Positions 8,026 through 15,565 of a DNA stretch of 64,000 nucleotides are shown here, piece by piece. The notes beneath the pieces are model-generated. The model had not been told where the DNA came from. It made no database searches and saw nothing but the letters and a program-made list of their open reading frames with translations. This stretch comes from Methanothermobacter sp049720995 (GTDB lineage: Archaea > Methanobacteriota > Methanobacteria > Methanobacteriales > Methanothermobacteraceae). The position numbers and the translations under genes were made by a program. Position 1 is the stretch's first letter. Every line of letters starts with the position of its first letter. The DNA is taken from positions 1-64,000 of the forward strand of contig NZ_JBNASF010000006.1 of NCBI RefSeq assembly GCF_049720995.1, read 5' to 3'.

Positions 8026-8751
8026 ATGACAGCGGAGAATATAAACATCGGGGAAACCCATATAAGGCTCAGAACCGATATCGAGGACCATGGAGTTGCT
8101 GGTTTCATTTTGGGGGAGAGAATGAAACTCATAGGTCATATACAGAGAAATCACGAGTTTTTAACATCCCTTGAACCCATCCATGTGAGTGAGGGGCCCC
8201 TTATAGTGAGGATGATGTCCCGTGCATCAGGGAAGGCTGATGTGGGACCAATGGCTGCTGTGGCGGGAACAATAGCCCAGCTATCCCTCATGCACCTCAT
8301 GGGCCTAGGCTCCAGGTGCAGTATAGTGGACAATGGCGGGGACATCGCCCTCGTGAACAACCGTAAGGTTACCGTGGGACTTTATGCCGGTTCATCACCA
8401 CTTTCAGGGACCGTGGGTTTTCTCCTGAAGCCAGGTGCCCCCAGGGGTATATGCACGTCCTCTGGTACAGTGGGTCACTCCATAAGCTTTGGCAGGGCCG
8501 ACTCTGTGACGGTATTCGCATCTGAGGCCAGCACCGCAGATGCCCTTGCAACCTCAATAGCCAACAGTGCGGATGGCCCCGATGATAGATCCGCGGTTGA
8601 GAGCGCGCTTGAGAGGGCTGATGACTTTCGTGAGCACTTCAGAGGGGTTATGATTGTGGTGGGTGAGCATGCAGGCACGGTGGGGAAGATACCGAAACTC
8701 GTAATGACCGATAGAAAAGCCGTGCTTTCAGACCTCTGGGAGGAAGTCTAA
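8026..8751 (+). CDS. UPF0280 / ApbE-like protein
   Basis: This 241-residue protein matches the archaeal UPF0280 family, distantly related to ApbE (flavin transferase). Visible features are VGPMAAVAGTIAQL, the glycine/asparagine-rich VDNGGDIAL, and GVMIVVGEHAGTVGKIPKLV near the C terminus. The VDNGGD segment is typical of the ApbE fold. The biochemical role in methanogens is unknown. No strong ribosome site precedes ATG 8026; AGGGG lies about 10 bases upstream. It is divergent from the PH-domain gene and converges on pan. Confidence 0.8.
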   Translation: MTAENINIGETHIRLRTDIEDHGVAGFILGERMKLIGHIQRNHEFLTSLEPIHVSEGPLIVRMMSRASGKADVGPMAAVAGTIAQLSLMHLMGLGSRCSIVDNGGDIALVNNRKVTVGLYAGSSPLSGTVGFLLKPGAPRGICTSSGTVGHSISFGRADSVTVFASEASTADALATSIANSADGPDDRSAVESALERADDFREHFRGVMIVVGEHAGTVGKIPKLVMTDRKAVLSDLWEEV

Positions 8752-8810
8752 CTGAACATCCTAAAACTAAGCCTTACTCTGGAAGAAATCCAGTTGATAA
8801 TCACTTAATC

Positions 8811-8860
8811 TCAGAAAAAAATAATAGGATTACAGCCTCAGATCGCCCATCATTCATCAC
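8811..8860 (-). ncRNA. Candidate C/D box guide RNA (tentative)
   Basis: On the minus strand the order is GTGATGA (C box, 8854-8860), 12 nt, CTGA (D' box, 8838-8841), 4 nt, a degenerate C' (GTAATCC), 12 nt, CTGA (D box, 8811-8814). The two 12-nt spacings are what archaeal 2'-O-methylation guides show. The C' box is poor and the second guide is almost all A and T. It lies downstream of pan in a convergent gap. No target was identified. Confidence 0.25.
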
Positions 8861-8901
8861 CTATTCAGAGCTCATAGGGTTCATCACAGGCTGCGGTGTG
8901 T

Positions 8902-10134
8902 TTAGCCGAACATCACGCCGGTTTCCTGCTTGTATTCCTCTTCCTTCTCAACACCCATTATCTTATCAACGGCGTCCATGAAGTCATTCATTGTGACCTC
9001 ATCACGTTCCTCCCTTATGGCGAACATACCTGCCTCTGTACATATCGCCTTGAGGTCCGCGCCGGATGCACCGTCTGTGATCCTTGCAAGGAGTTCAATG
9101 TCAACTTCCTCTGCAAGGGCCATTCCAGATGTGTGTATCTTGAGGATCTCCCTCCTGCCGTCCTCATTTGGCAGTGGAACCTCAATGAACCTGTCAAATC
9201 TTCCAGGGCGGAGAAGTGCAGGATCCAGGATGTCAGGCCTGTTGGTTGCAGCGACTATACCAACATTACCCCTGGATTCAAAGCCATCAAGCTCTGCAAG
9301 GAGCTGCATCAGTGTCCTCTGAACCTCCCTGTCCCCGCTTGTTGAACTCTTAAGTCTCTTGGCTGCCACAGCGTCAATTTCATCTATGAATATTATGCTG
9401 GGGGCCTTCTCCTTGGCCAGCTCAAAGACTCCCCTCACCAGCCTTGCACCTTCGCCTATGTACTTTCTGACGAACTCTGATGCAACTATCTTTATGAAGG
9501 TGGCGTTGGTTTCATGTGCAACGGCCTTTGCAAGGAGTGTTTTACCTGTACCCGGGGGTCCGTAGAGCAGTACACCCTTTGGTGGTTCTATACCTATCTT
9601 CTCAAATAGTTCAGGTTTTTTAAGTGGTAATTCCACTGTCTCCTTGACCTCACGTACCTGTTCCTCGAGGCCACCTATCTGCTCGTAGGAGACGTCCGGT
9701 TTTTCTTCAACTTCCATACCCGTTACCACGGGGTCCTTCTCTGATGGAAGCACATCCACTATGCTGAATGTCTGCTGGTTGAGTGCAACCCTGGCACCTG
9801 GCTCCAGCTGCTTCTTATCAATGAATCTTGAATAGTTTATTACGAAGTGAGGGCCTGTGCTGCTCTTAACTGCGACCCTGTGATCATCAAGAACCTCTGT
9901 GATGGTGGCTATGACCAGTGGAGGGGTTCTGAATCTTTCAATCTCACCACGGAGAGATTTAACCTCCCTGTCAAGCCTTGTCTTCTCATTTTCAATTAAA
10001 AGTTTATCCTTCTCAAGCTTTCTGATCTTCCACATCAGATTCCTTTTTGTCTTTGAATTCTCCTCTTTAAGCATTCTAATTTCTTTTTTGAGGTCCTCAA
10101 TCTTTTTTAATACATTCTGGGAGTTATTTTCCAT
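8902..10134 (-). CDS. pan: Proteasome-activating nucleotidase (PAN)
   Basis: PAN is the hexameric AAA+ ATPase that unfolds substrates and opens the 20S proteasome gate. The 410-residue protein has an N-terminal coiled coil (about 1-70), an OB domain (71-140), Walker A GPPGTGKT near 192-199, Walker B IIFIDEID with DE at 251-252, and the second region of homology LLRPGRFDR. The extreme C terminus is VMFG, so the usual gate-opening motif (hydrophobic-Tyr-any) carries Phe in place of Tyr. It is divergent from the aMBF1 gene with a palindromic TATA-like element between them. Confidence 0.97.
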   Translation of the reverse strand: MENNSQNVLKKIEDLKKEIRMLKEENSKTKRNLMWKIRKLEKDKLLIENEKTRLDREVKSLRGEIERFRTPPLVIATITEVLDDHRVAVKSSTGPHFVINYSRFIDKKQLEPGARVALNQQTFSIVDVLPSEKDPVVTGMEVEEKPDVSYEQIGGLEEQVREVKETVELPLKKPELFEKIGIEPPKGVLLYGPPGTGKTLLAKAVAHETNATFIKIVASEFVRKYIGEGARLVRGVFELAKEKAPSIIFIDEIDAVAAKRLKSSTSGDREVQRTLMQLLAELDGFESRGNVGIVAATNRPDILDPALLRPGRFDRFIEVPLPNEDGRREILKIHTSGMALAEEVDIELLARITDGASGADLKAICTEAGMFAIREERDEVTMNDFMDAVDKIMGVEKEEEYKQETGVMFG

Positions 10135-10186
10135 GATTTTAGAACACTCCTATTTAAATTTTGTTGTATACTATCTTGTTTCTAGT

Positions 10187-10200
10187 AATATTTAAATATT
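10187..10200. promoter_or_regulatory. Palindromic AT element between pan and aMBF1
   Basis: The 14-bp sequence aatatttaaatatt is a perfect palindrome lying about 53 bp from pan and 41 bp from the aMBF1 start. It could be read as a TATA box in either direction. Additional TATA-like sequences (tatttaaa, tataaaataaaaa) are nearby, so the exact promoters are uncertain. Confidence 0.45.
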
Positions 10201-10240
10201 GGGGTGGGATAAAACTAGTATAAAATAAAAAGGGATCTTC

Positions 10241-10714
10241 ATGAGATGCGAGATTTGCGGCAAAAAGATTGTTGGAAAACCTGTGAAGACCAAAATCGAC
10301 AGTTCAGTGATGGATGTATGCAGAGAATGCTCTAAGTTCGGTAAAATCATCAGGGAACCTTCCAAACCAAGACCCACCAAGGCGGGTGTCAGGAGAGCCC
10401 CCAAGAGGTCAAGGAGGCCAATGGAAACCCTATATGAGGTTGTTGAGGGTTACGGTGAGATCATAAGGGCTGAGAGAGAGTCCCGGGGATGGTCAAGGGA
10501 GGATCTCGCAGAGAGAATCAATGAGAAGGTCTCAGTCATAAACAGGATTGAATCTGAGAGAATGGAACCCGACATCAAACTTGCAAGGAAACTCGAGAAG
10601 CTCCTTAAAATAAAGATCCTGGAGAAATTCGAGGCCGGTGAAGAGGAAAGGATTGAGGTTGGAGGGTTCCGCGGAGCAACCATAGGTGATATAGCAAGAA
10701 TAAAAAGGGGTTGA
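10241..10714 (+). CDS. Archaeal multiprotein bridging factor aMBF1
   Basis: aMBF1 is a basal transcription or translation associated factor. The 157-residue protein has an N-terminal zinc ribbon (CEICGK at 3-8, CRECSK near 28-33), a basic linker (about 45-65) and a C-terminal Cro/C1-type helix-turn-helix (GEIIRAERESRGWSREDLAE and following), the arrangement defining archaeal MBF1. The start ATG 10241 follows a leader with TATA-like tataaaataaaaa. It is divergent from pan and converges on the DUF356 gene. Confidence 0.92.
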   Translation: MRCEICGKKIVGKPVKTKIDSSVMDVCRECSKFGKIIREPSKPRPTKAGVRRAPKRSRRPMETLYEVVEGYGEIIRAERESRGWSREDLAERINEKVSVINRIESERMEPDIKLARKLEKLLKIKILEKFEAGEEERIEVGGFRGATIGDIARIKRG

Positions 10715-10741
10715 ATCCTTTCTGATTCCCCCTGTGGACAC

Positions 10742-11104
10742 TCACCTCTTTTTATATGAATAATAACCCTTGAGGACCTTCAGAGTGCCGAACATTTCCC
10801 TGAGGTCCTCATATTCATCATATTCGCTGCTCACAACAATTATGTGGGCCGGTGGGTGTATCCTCCTCACAGCCATTATGGTCTCTGTATCACCCTCCTC
10901 AACCTCAACTGCGGCTGCAACCTTGGATCTGGTCCTGAGATTACCTCCAAGTATGGATGCTGCCATTTTATCTGCAATTTCATGTTTCATTATTCGGGGC
11001 CTGCCCCTTACCCTCAGGCCAGCATGTCTTTCAAGATCCGCAAGGGCATTCAGGATCTTATCTCTGCTATCAGCCCTTAATATTATTAGAGACACATTAA
11101 CCAC
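10742..11104 (-). CDS. DUF356 family protein
   Basis: A 120-residue protein of the methanogen-conserved DUF356 family, recognised by IILRADSRDKILNALADLERHAGL at the N terminus and HIIVVSSEYDEYEDL in the C-terminal half. The function is not known. The start is a GTG at 11104; an in-frame TAA just upstream excludes a longer form, and no good ribosome site is seen. It lies 12 bp downstream of the large exported protein gene on the same strand and may be cotranscribed with it. Confidence 0.75.
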   Translation of the reverse strand: MVNVSLIILRADSRDKILNALADLERHAGLRVRGRPRIMKHEIADKMAASILGGNLRTRSKVAAAVEVEEGDTETIMAVRRIHPPAHIIVVSSEYDEYEDLREMFGTLKVLKGYYSYKKR

Positions 11105-11116
11105 TTTTTAATGGAT

Positions 11117-12373
11117 TTAACCCCTTCTGAATGAACTTATCAGGCTGCTCCTGAAGAGTACCAGGAGTACCATCACAAAGCCCAGGGCGGTCTGTATGTT
11201 GCCCAGGAGATCCAGGAGATTTGAACTTACAGGCAGCTCCATTGGTGGTGCTGTCCGATCGTCTGGTAGTGGTGTGTAGTAGACACCAACCGCCCTTGAA
11301 CTTGGTTTAACATTTATATCCTTGGGTTCAACGTAGTTCACGCCCACAAGGAAGCCGTTCTTTATTGCCCTGTTTATGGATCTTGCTATGGCCTCTTCAC
11401 TGTAACCATTCTTTCTGACTGAGGCCCTCACAATCTCCTGAGTGGTCTGCACAACACCCGCCTCCTCTGTTCCGTACACTGAAACTGAAACAGAGCCGTT
11501 GGTCACTGTTATGGCGTCCTTAAGGGCTTCGTATGCATAGATCACCCTGAGTTTACTTCCATCAATCGGGCAGACCTGATAGCTTTCGGCTGCAGGGTAA
11601 CCTATGCTCCATCCGCACTCATCGCATACCTTGACGTAGGGCTCATCCATTGGATAACCCGTCTCATTGAGGTTCTCAGGGGTGAACATGTCCCCTGTGG
11701 ATACCCCTGAATCGAGGTTCACTGCACCACCACCGTATTTTTCACCGGCGTCCTTTGCCACCTCCTCGAAGACCTTCCCAACTATGTAGGTGGCTGGGTA
11801 ACCATCCCTTATCATCTTACCTATGTTCACCGCTGTCTCCTGGCGCACCCTTGTTGCGGTACCATACTTGGGGTTACCATGTGTGTTCCTGAGGTGTATT
11901 ATTGCACCCTTCTTCCCTGGTGGGAGGACAGCAAGCCCGCCTGAGTATGGTGTCACCGTTATTGTACCATCATCCTCCACGATAACCACATAGGCATCGA
12001 AGGATCCGCCAACCGCCGCACCTATACCCGGGCCTCCACACATTACCCTGATCCCCGGGTAACTGTTGGCTGCTGATGCGGCCTCCGCAGCTGTGGCCCC
12101 ATTCTCAAGGCGGTTTATAACATCCATTATCGCCATGAGCCTTGGTATGGACGCACCTTCACCCCCTGAGAGTACAGCGAATCGTTTCTCCTTGGACATG
12201 AGAAATGTGGACTGGAACATGTTCTGTGCAAATGACATACTCCCTGCTGCTGCGCCGTTGGGATCTGCGCCGGTGGGGTCCGTGATTACGATGACGTTCA
12301 TCGTGGCGGATACAGGACCTATGAGAAGGTTGAATATGAATATAAGGGCGATTAGCCTTGAAATTTTATGCAC
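11117..12373 (-). CDS. Exported methanogen protein with zinc-ribbon-like insert, unknown function
   Basis: I do not recognise a characterised family. The 418-residue protein has a signal peptide (residues 1-23, ending VSA) and a C-terminal membrane helix (about 390-410), so most of it lies outside the membrane. It is glycine-rich (GAAAGSMSF, CGGPGIGAAVGGS) and contains CDECGWSIG with CPIDGSKL, a possible four-cysteine zinc site near residues 245-270. The start is GTG 12373 with GGAGGG six bases upstream. It follows the POTRA-like gene by 3 bp and both sit next to pseudomurein synthesis genes, hinting at an envelope role. Confidence 0.7.
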   Translation of the reverse strand: MHKISRLIALIFIFNLLIGPVSATMNVIVITDPTGADPNGAAAGSMSFAQNMFQSTFLMSKEKRFAVLSGGEGASIPRLMAIMDVINRLENGATAAEAASAANSYPGIRVMCGGPGIGAAVGGSFDAYVVIVEDDGTITVTPYSGGLAVLPPGKKGAIIHLRNTHGNPKYGTATRVRQETAVNIGKMIRDGYPATYIVGKVFEEVAKDAGEKYGGGAVNLDSGVSTGDMFTPENLNETGYPMDEPYVKVCDECGWSIGYPAAESYQVCPIDGSKLRVIYAYEALKDAITVTNGSVSVSVYGTEEAGVVQTTQEIVRASVRKNGYSEEAIARSINRAIKNGFLVGVNYVEPKDINVKPSSRAVGVYYTPLPDDRTAPPMELPVSSNLLDLLGNIQTALGFVMVLLVLFRSSLISSFRRG

Positions 12374-12376
12374 CGG

Positions 12377-12814
12377 TTACCCTCCTGTTCTGTTGGTGAT
12401 TTTAACTGTTGAAAAGTCCTCAATGACATTGACAGTCACTATACCCGTTCTGGTGTCCACCTTCACATCTGCAGCCGCTATTGGCGTGACACGTGTACCT
12501 GGAATTGTTGTTCTTTTAACAAATTTCTCCGCGTTTTCTATTGCCTCGCTCAGCGGAACCTTCCTCTTGGACGTTACGAGTATATCCCCCTTTATGTAGC
12601 TCCCCGGTCTGAATCCGGCAGCATACACGTTGGTCTTTATGGATGAGAGTGGGACTATATCGTTACCCTTCACTATGACACCAGATATTGGAACTCCCCC
12701 CTCATCCTCCATCGATGAGGCATAGGCAAGGTATGTCATCACGCGCCCCGACAGGATGAGTATGAATGCCAGGAGGAGTATCACAAGCGTGTCCCTTCTG
12801 ATCTTTATGAGCAT
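12377..12814 (-). CDS. Membrane-anchored protein with POTRA-like segment
   Basis: This 145-residue protein begins with a single membrane helix (about residues 8-30). The outer part contains ISGVIVKGNDIVPLSSIK, a GFRPGS turn, an alpha-helical KVPLSEAIENAEKFV and the strands GIVTVNVIED. This order and these residues resemble one POTRA domain, known from BamA/TamA-type and FtsQ-type proteins. The likeness is by eye only. It precedes the 418-residue exported protein in an apparent operon, with a duplicated TATA-containing segment upstream. Confidence 0.65.
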   Translation of the reverse strand: MLIKIRRDTLVILLLAFILILSGRVMTYLAYASSMEDEGGVPISGVIVKGNDIVPLSSIKTNVYAAGFRPGSYIKGDILVTSKRKVPLSEAIENAEKFVKRTTIPGTRVTPIAAADVKVDTRTGIVTVNVIEDFSTVKITNRTGG

Positions 12815-12873
12815 TACACTTCACCTTTAAACTGCAGTTTCTTACAGTTACTAAATATTAATTCTTGGCTCAA

Positions 12874-12961
12874 GGTTTATAAAGATTGAGCAGCGGCGAG
12901 TAACCACCATCAAGTACAAACTGCAAGGCAGCCATGTCAGGGTTTATAAAGATTGAGCAGC
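12874..12961. repeat. 21-bp direct repeat containing a TATA box, two copies 67 bp apart
   Basis: The sequence ggtttataaagattgagcag, continuing by one more c, occurs at 12874-12894 and 12941-12961. On the minus strand each copy carries CTTTATAAACC, a good archaeal TATA box. The nearer copy lies about 60 bp before the POTRA-like gene start. The pair looks like tandem promoters made by duplication. The rest of the 204-bp gap shows nothing else. Confidence 0.8.
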
Positions 12962-13018
12962 AGGAGATGGTGCTGATTGAGATGCTGACAAAATATCCAG
13001 CGCCCCTAAAAAGTTAAT

Positions 13019-14428
13019 TCAGGAGCTTTTACGGGTTAAATCTCCTATAAAATCCGCTGCAGGGTCCATTCCCTGGGCACCAAGGAGGAGAACCGTGTCA
13101 GAGGGTTCTGCATTTTCCAGGACTCTTCTGAGTGCGTCCCTCAGATTTTCAATATGGGTATACCCTATCCCGTTCTCATCCAGGACATGCAGGAAGACCC
13201 TCCTCTCGTTTTCAAGTACCCTGTTCTGCTCATCAACAAGGTCGCTGCTTGATGTTACTATGAGCTCCACATCAAGGTCCTTCAGGGACTCTGCCAGGGC
13301 CTCCGCATTCATGATGTTGATGTCCTCTCCCCTGGATCCCCTGATGGCATTCACGACCCACAGTCTCCCCTCGAGGTCACAGGCTGCGCTTCTGACCGTT
13401 GCCCTTATGCCGTCTGGGTTGTGGGCGAAGTCATCGATGACCCTGGGATTATCCATGAGATGGGTGAATCTCCTTTTAAGTGGCCTGTAAGTTTCAACAC
13501 CCCTCCTCACATCCTCATATGAGAATCCCAGTTCCAGTGCTGCTGTGATCGCTGCAAGGGTGTTCTGTATGAAGTGTTCACCTGTGAATGGGAGTTCATC
13601 TGTCTGAATTATAAGATCATCTCCGCAGTGGATCCCATTCCCAGTGTACCTCACAGGTCCATGGGATCCATAGAAGACCGTCCTGAGGAGGGGGTTGATA
13701 TCTGCCATTGCCCTGACCCTCTCATCATCAGAGTTCAGTACAGCAACCCCTGAATCGATCGCCCTGAGGGCTCCTGAAACCTCCCTGAAGACGTCATCCA
13801 CCGATTCAACCAGTCCTATGTGGTCCATAGCAACGTTGGTTATGACAACCATCTCTGGCTGTATTGCTGAGGTCATGAGTTGGGCGTGGTCCCTCATAAC
13901 CCTTCCAAGCCAGCCCTGAACCTCTGAAACCTCGATGACCATGAATTCCAGCTGCTCCCTGCTGGCGGCCTCTGCTATATGCTGCGCGACCACAGGGTCG
14001 ATGAGGGTGTTGAACTCGGACCTTGAATCTGTATTGGTGTAGGATGACCTGCCGGCTGTGGTTATGATGTGGTTGATCATGTGGGTGGTGGTTGATTTCC
14101 CGTTGGTACCCGTTACAGCTATCCTCCTGGAGGAAGATGCAAACCTGTTTATCGTCCATGATAGTGCAAGGGCATTTGCGATTTCAATACGATCCACAAG
14201 GATGATGGGGACATCAAGAACCTTTGAGGCATCGGACCTCAAATCCTGGGTTATTATGGCTGCAACACCCCTTTCTGAGGCAATCTGGATCCCCATATCG
14301 TCAATCCAGTGCCTTATAACAATGTCACCTTCCTCTGCAGCCCCCAGGGTTGTGAATTTACCCCTGAACTCCCCGCCATTTCCCAGAAGTTTTCCTGAAA
14401 TCCTTCCTGCGATTTCCTCAATGTCCAT
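13019..14428 (-). CDS. Pseudomurein peptide ligase (Mur ligase family, MurE-like)
   Basis: Mur ligases add amino acids to a growing cell-wall peptide using ATP. This protein has the N-terminal uridine-binding-like domain, the P-loop VTGTNGKSTT, the NVAMDHIG region and the C-terminal DDFAHNPDG motif of the family. The homologue in M. thermautotrophicus (MTH734 from memory) has been studied as a pseudomurein ligase, pMurE. The open frame extends to 14500, but ATG 14428 (MDIEEIAGR) has GGTGG five bases upstream and matches the domain start; ATG 14440 is another option. It is downstream of the MraY-like and ATP-grasp genes in one cluster. Confidence 0.85.
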   Translation of the reverse strand: MDIEEIAGRISGKLLGNGGEFRGKFTTLGAAEEGDIVIRHWIDDMGIQIASERGVAAIITQDLRSDASKVLDVPIILVDRIEIANALALSWTINRFASSSRRIAVTGTNGKSTTTHMINHIITTAGRSSYTNTDSRSEFNTLIDPVVAQHIAEAASREQLEFMVIEVSEVQGWLGRVMRDHAQLMTSAIQPEMVVITNVAMDHIGLVESVDDVFREVSGALRAIDSGVAVLNSDDERVRAMADINPLLRTVFYGSHGPVRYTGNGIHCGDDLIIQTDELPFTGEHFIQNTLAAITAALELGFSYEDVRRGVETYRPLKRRFTHLMDNPRVIDDFAHNPDGIRATVRSAACDLEGRLWVVNAIRGSRGEDINIMNAEALAESLKDLDVELIVTSSSDLVDEQNRVLENERRVFLHVLDENGIGYTHIENLRDALRRVLENAEPSDTVLLLGAQGMDPAADFIGDLTRKSS

Positions 14429-14506
14429 CCTATCCACCATCCTCTGAGATTTCTGATGAGGGGGACAGCAATCTTGAGAGTTCCACAATGTCCACCCCAT
14501 ACACCA

Positions 14507-15565
14507 TCAGAACGTGAACCCACTGAGGTAGAGTCCAAGTCCGCAGACCGCTGCGGTTATCAGCCAGTATAGTAGCACGATCATCCTTTCAGACATTCCA
14601 CGGTAGTGGAGTGTGTGGTGCAGTGGCTCCACCGGCAGTCTGATGACCCCTGCACGATGAAGGAGGCTGATTATAACTGAGACCACAGGTACAGCTATGG
14701 CAAGAACACCGAAGTAAACCGTATCTGTGAGCATCACCGCGGTTGCATAGCCTGCCCCCAGGGCAAATGAACCTGTGTCCCCCATGAATATGCTGGCTGG
14801 GTGCCTGTTGAATACAAGAAAGCCTGCAGAGATTCCTGCAAGAACCAGGAACGGAAGAGCGGCTGCAGATAATCCCAGGAACAGTGCACAGGATAGGGAG
14901 GCTATGAGCATTATCCCCGAGGCCATCCCATCCATACCATCTATCAGGTTGACGGCGTTGATCGCACCCACCATCCCCCCGATAACAATGGGTGCCGCTG
15001 CAATACCCAGATTGAATCCTCCAAGTTTGGTGAATGATCCTCCAAGAACCAGGAACACCCCTATCATGAGCTGGGCAAGTATCTTCTCACCCTCACTCAC
15101 CTCGCTCTTTATGGGTGCCTCACCCACCACCTCAACAAGACCACTCTCCAGTAGCTCCTCAACATCCCTTTTTGCCTTATCTGTGGCTGCCCTTGCCTCT
15201 TCCCCTGGCTTCAGCACCAGCTGCCCCACCTCAAGGGGACTTTCAGATACGTTCCTGATTATCCTCTGGACCTCCCTGACCTTAAGCCCAATGAGGTCAT
15301 CCAGGAGTCCCACAATGGCTGCTGTGAGGATTATGAGTGCTGTGAGGACAAGGTAGGGGTTGTTGCGGTAGATAATGGTCACAAGAAGCACTGCGAGGAG
15401 CATGCCAAGGCCCCCCATTGTGGGTGTACCTGCCTTGTGGCTGTGCTCTGTAACTATTGGCCTGTCCCCGATACCTGCACTTCTCAGAACGTTCCTTATA
15501 AAGAGTGTGAAAGCCGCTGAAGCAGCCGCACTTACAATGAATGCTGTTAACCCAATCTCCATCAT
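14507..15565 (-). CDS. MraY-like phospho-sugar transferase of pseudomurein synthesis
   Basis: MraY-family enzymes transfer a phospho-sugar (peptide) from UDP to a polyprenyl phosphate at the membrane. The 352-residue polytopic protein has the conserved KAGTPTMGG, GLLDDLIGLK (catalytic aspartates), NLIDGMDGMA, FMGDTGS and the C-terminal PLHHTLHYRG. Unlike bacterial MraY it carries a charged soluble insert at about residues 100-165 (EVGQLVLKPGEEARAA onwards). The start overlaps the stop of the ATP-grasp gene (ATGA), and the pMurE-like ligase follows, supporting a cell-wall operon. Confidence 0.88.
   Translation of the reverse strand: MMEIGLTAFIVSAAASAAFTLFIRNVLRSAGIGDRPIVTEHSHKAGTPTMGGLGMLLAVLLVTIIYRNNPYLVLTALIILTAAIVGLLDDLIGLKVREVQRIIRNVSESPLEVGQLVLKPGEEARAATDKAKRDVEELLESGLVEVVGEAPIKSEVSEGEKILAQLMIGVFLVLGGSFTKLGGFNLGIAAAPIVIGGMVGAINAVNLIDGMDGMASGIMLIASLSCALFLGLSAAALPFLVLAGISAGFLVFNRHPASIFMGDTGSFALGAGYATAVMLTDTVYFGVLAIAVPVVSVIISLLHRAGVIRLPVEPLHHTLHYRGMSERMIVLLYWLITAAVCGLGLYLSGFTF

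Noticed and set aside
14429..14500. Longer N terminus for the Mur ligase
   Set aside because: The added residues (GWTLWNSQDCCPPHQ) do not look like the domain start, and the internal ATG has the better ribosome site.
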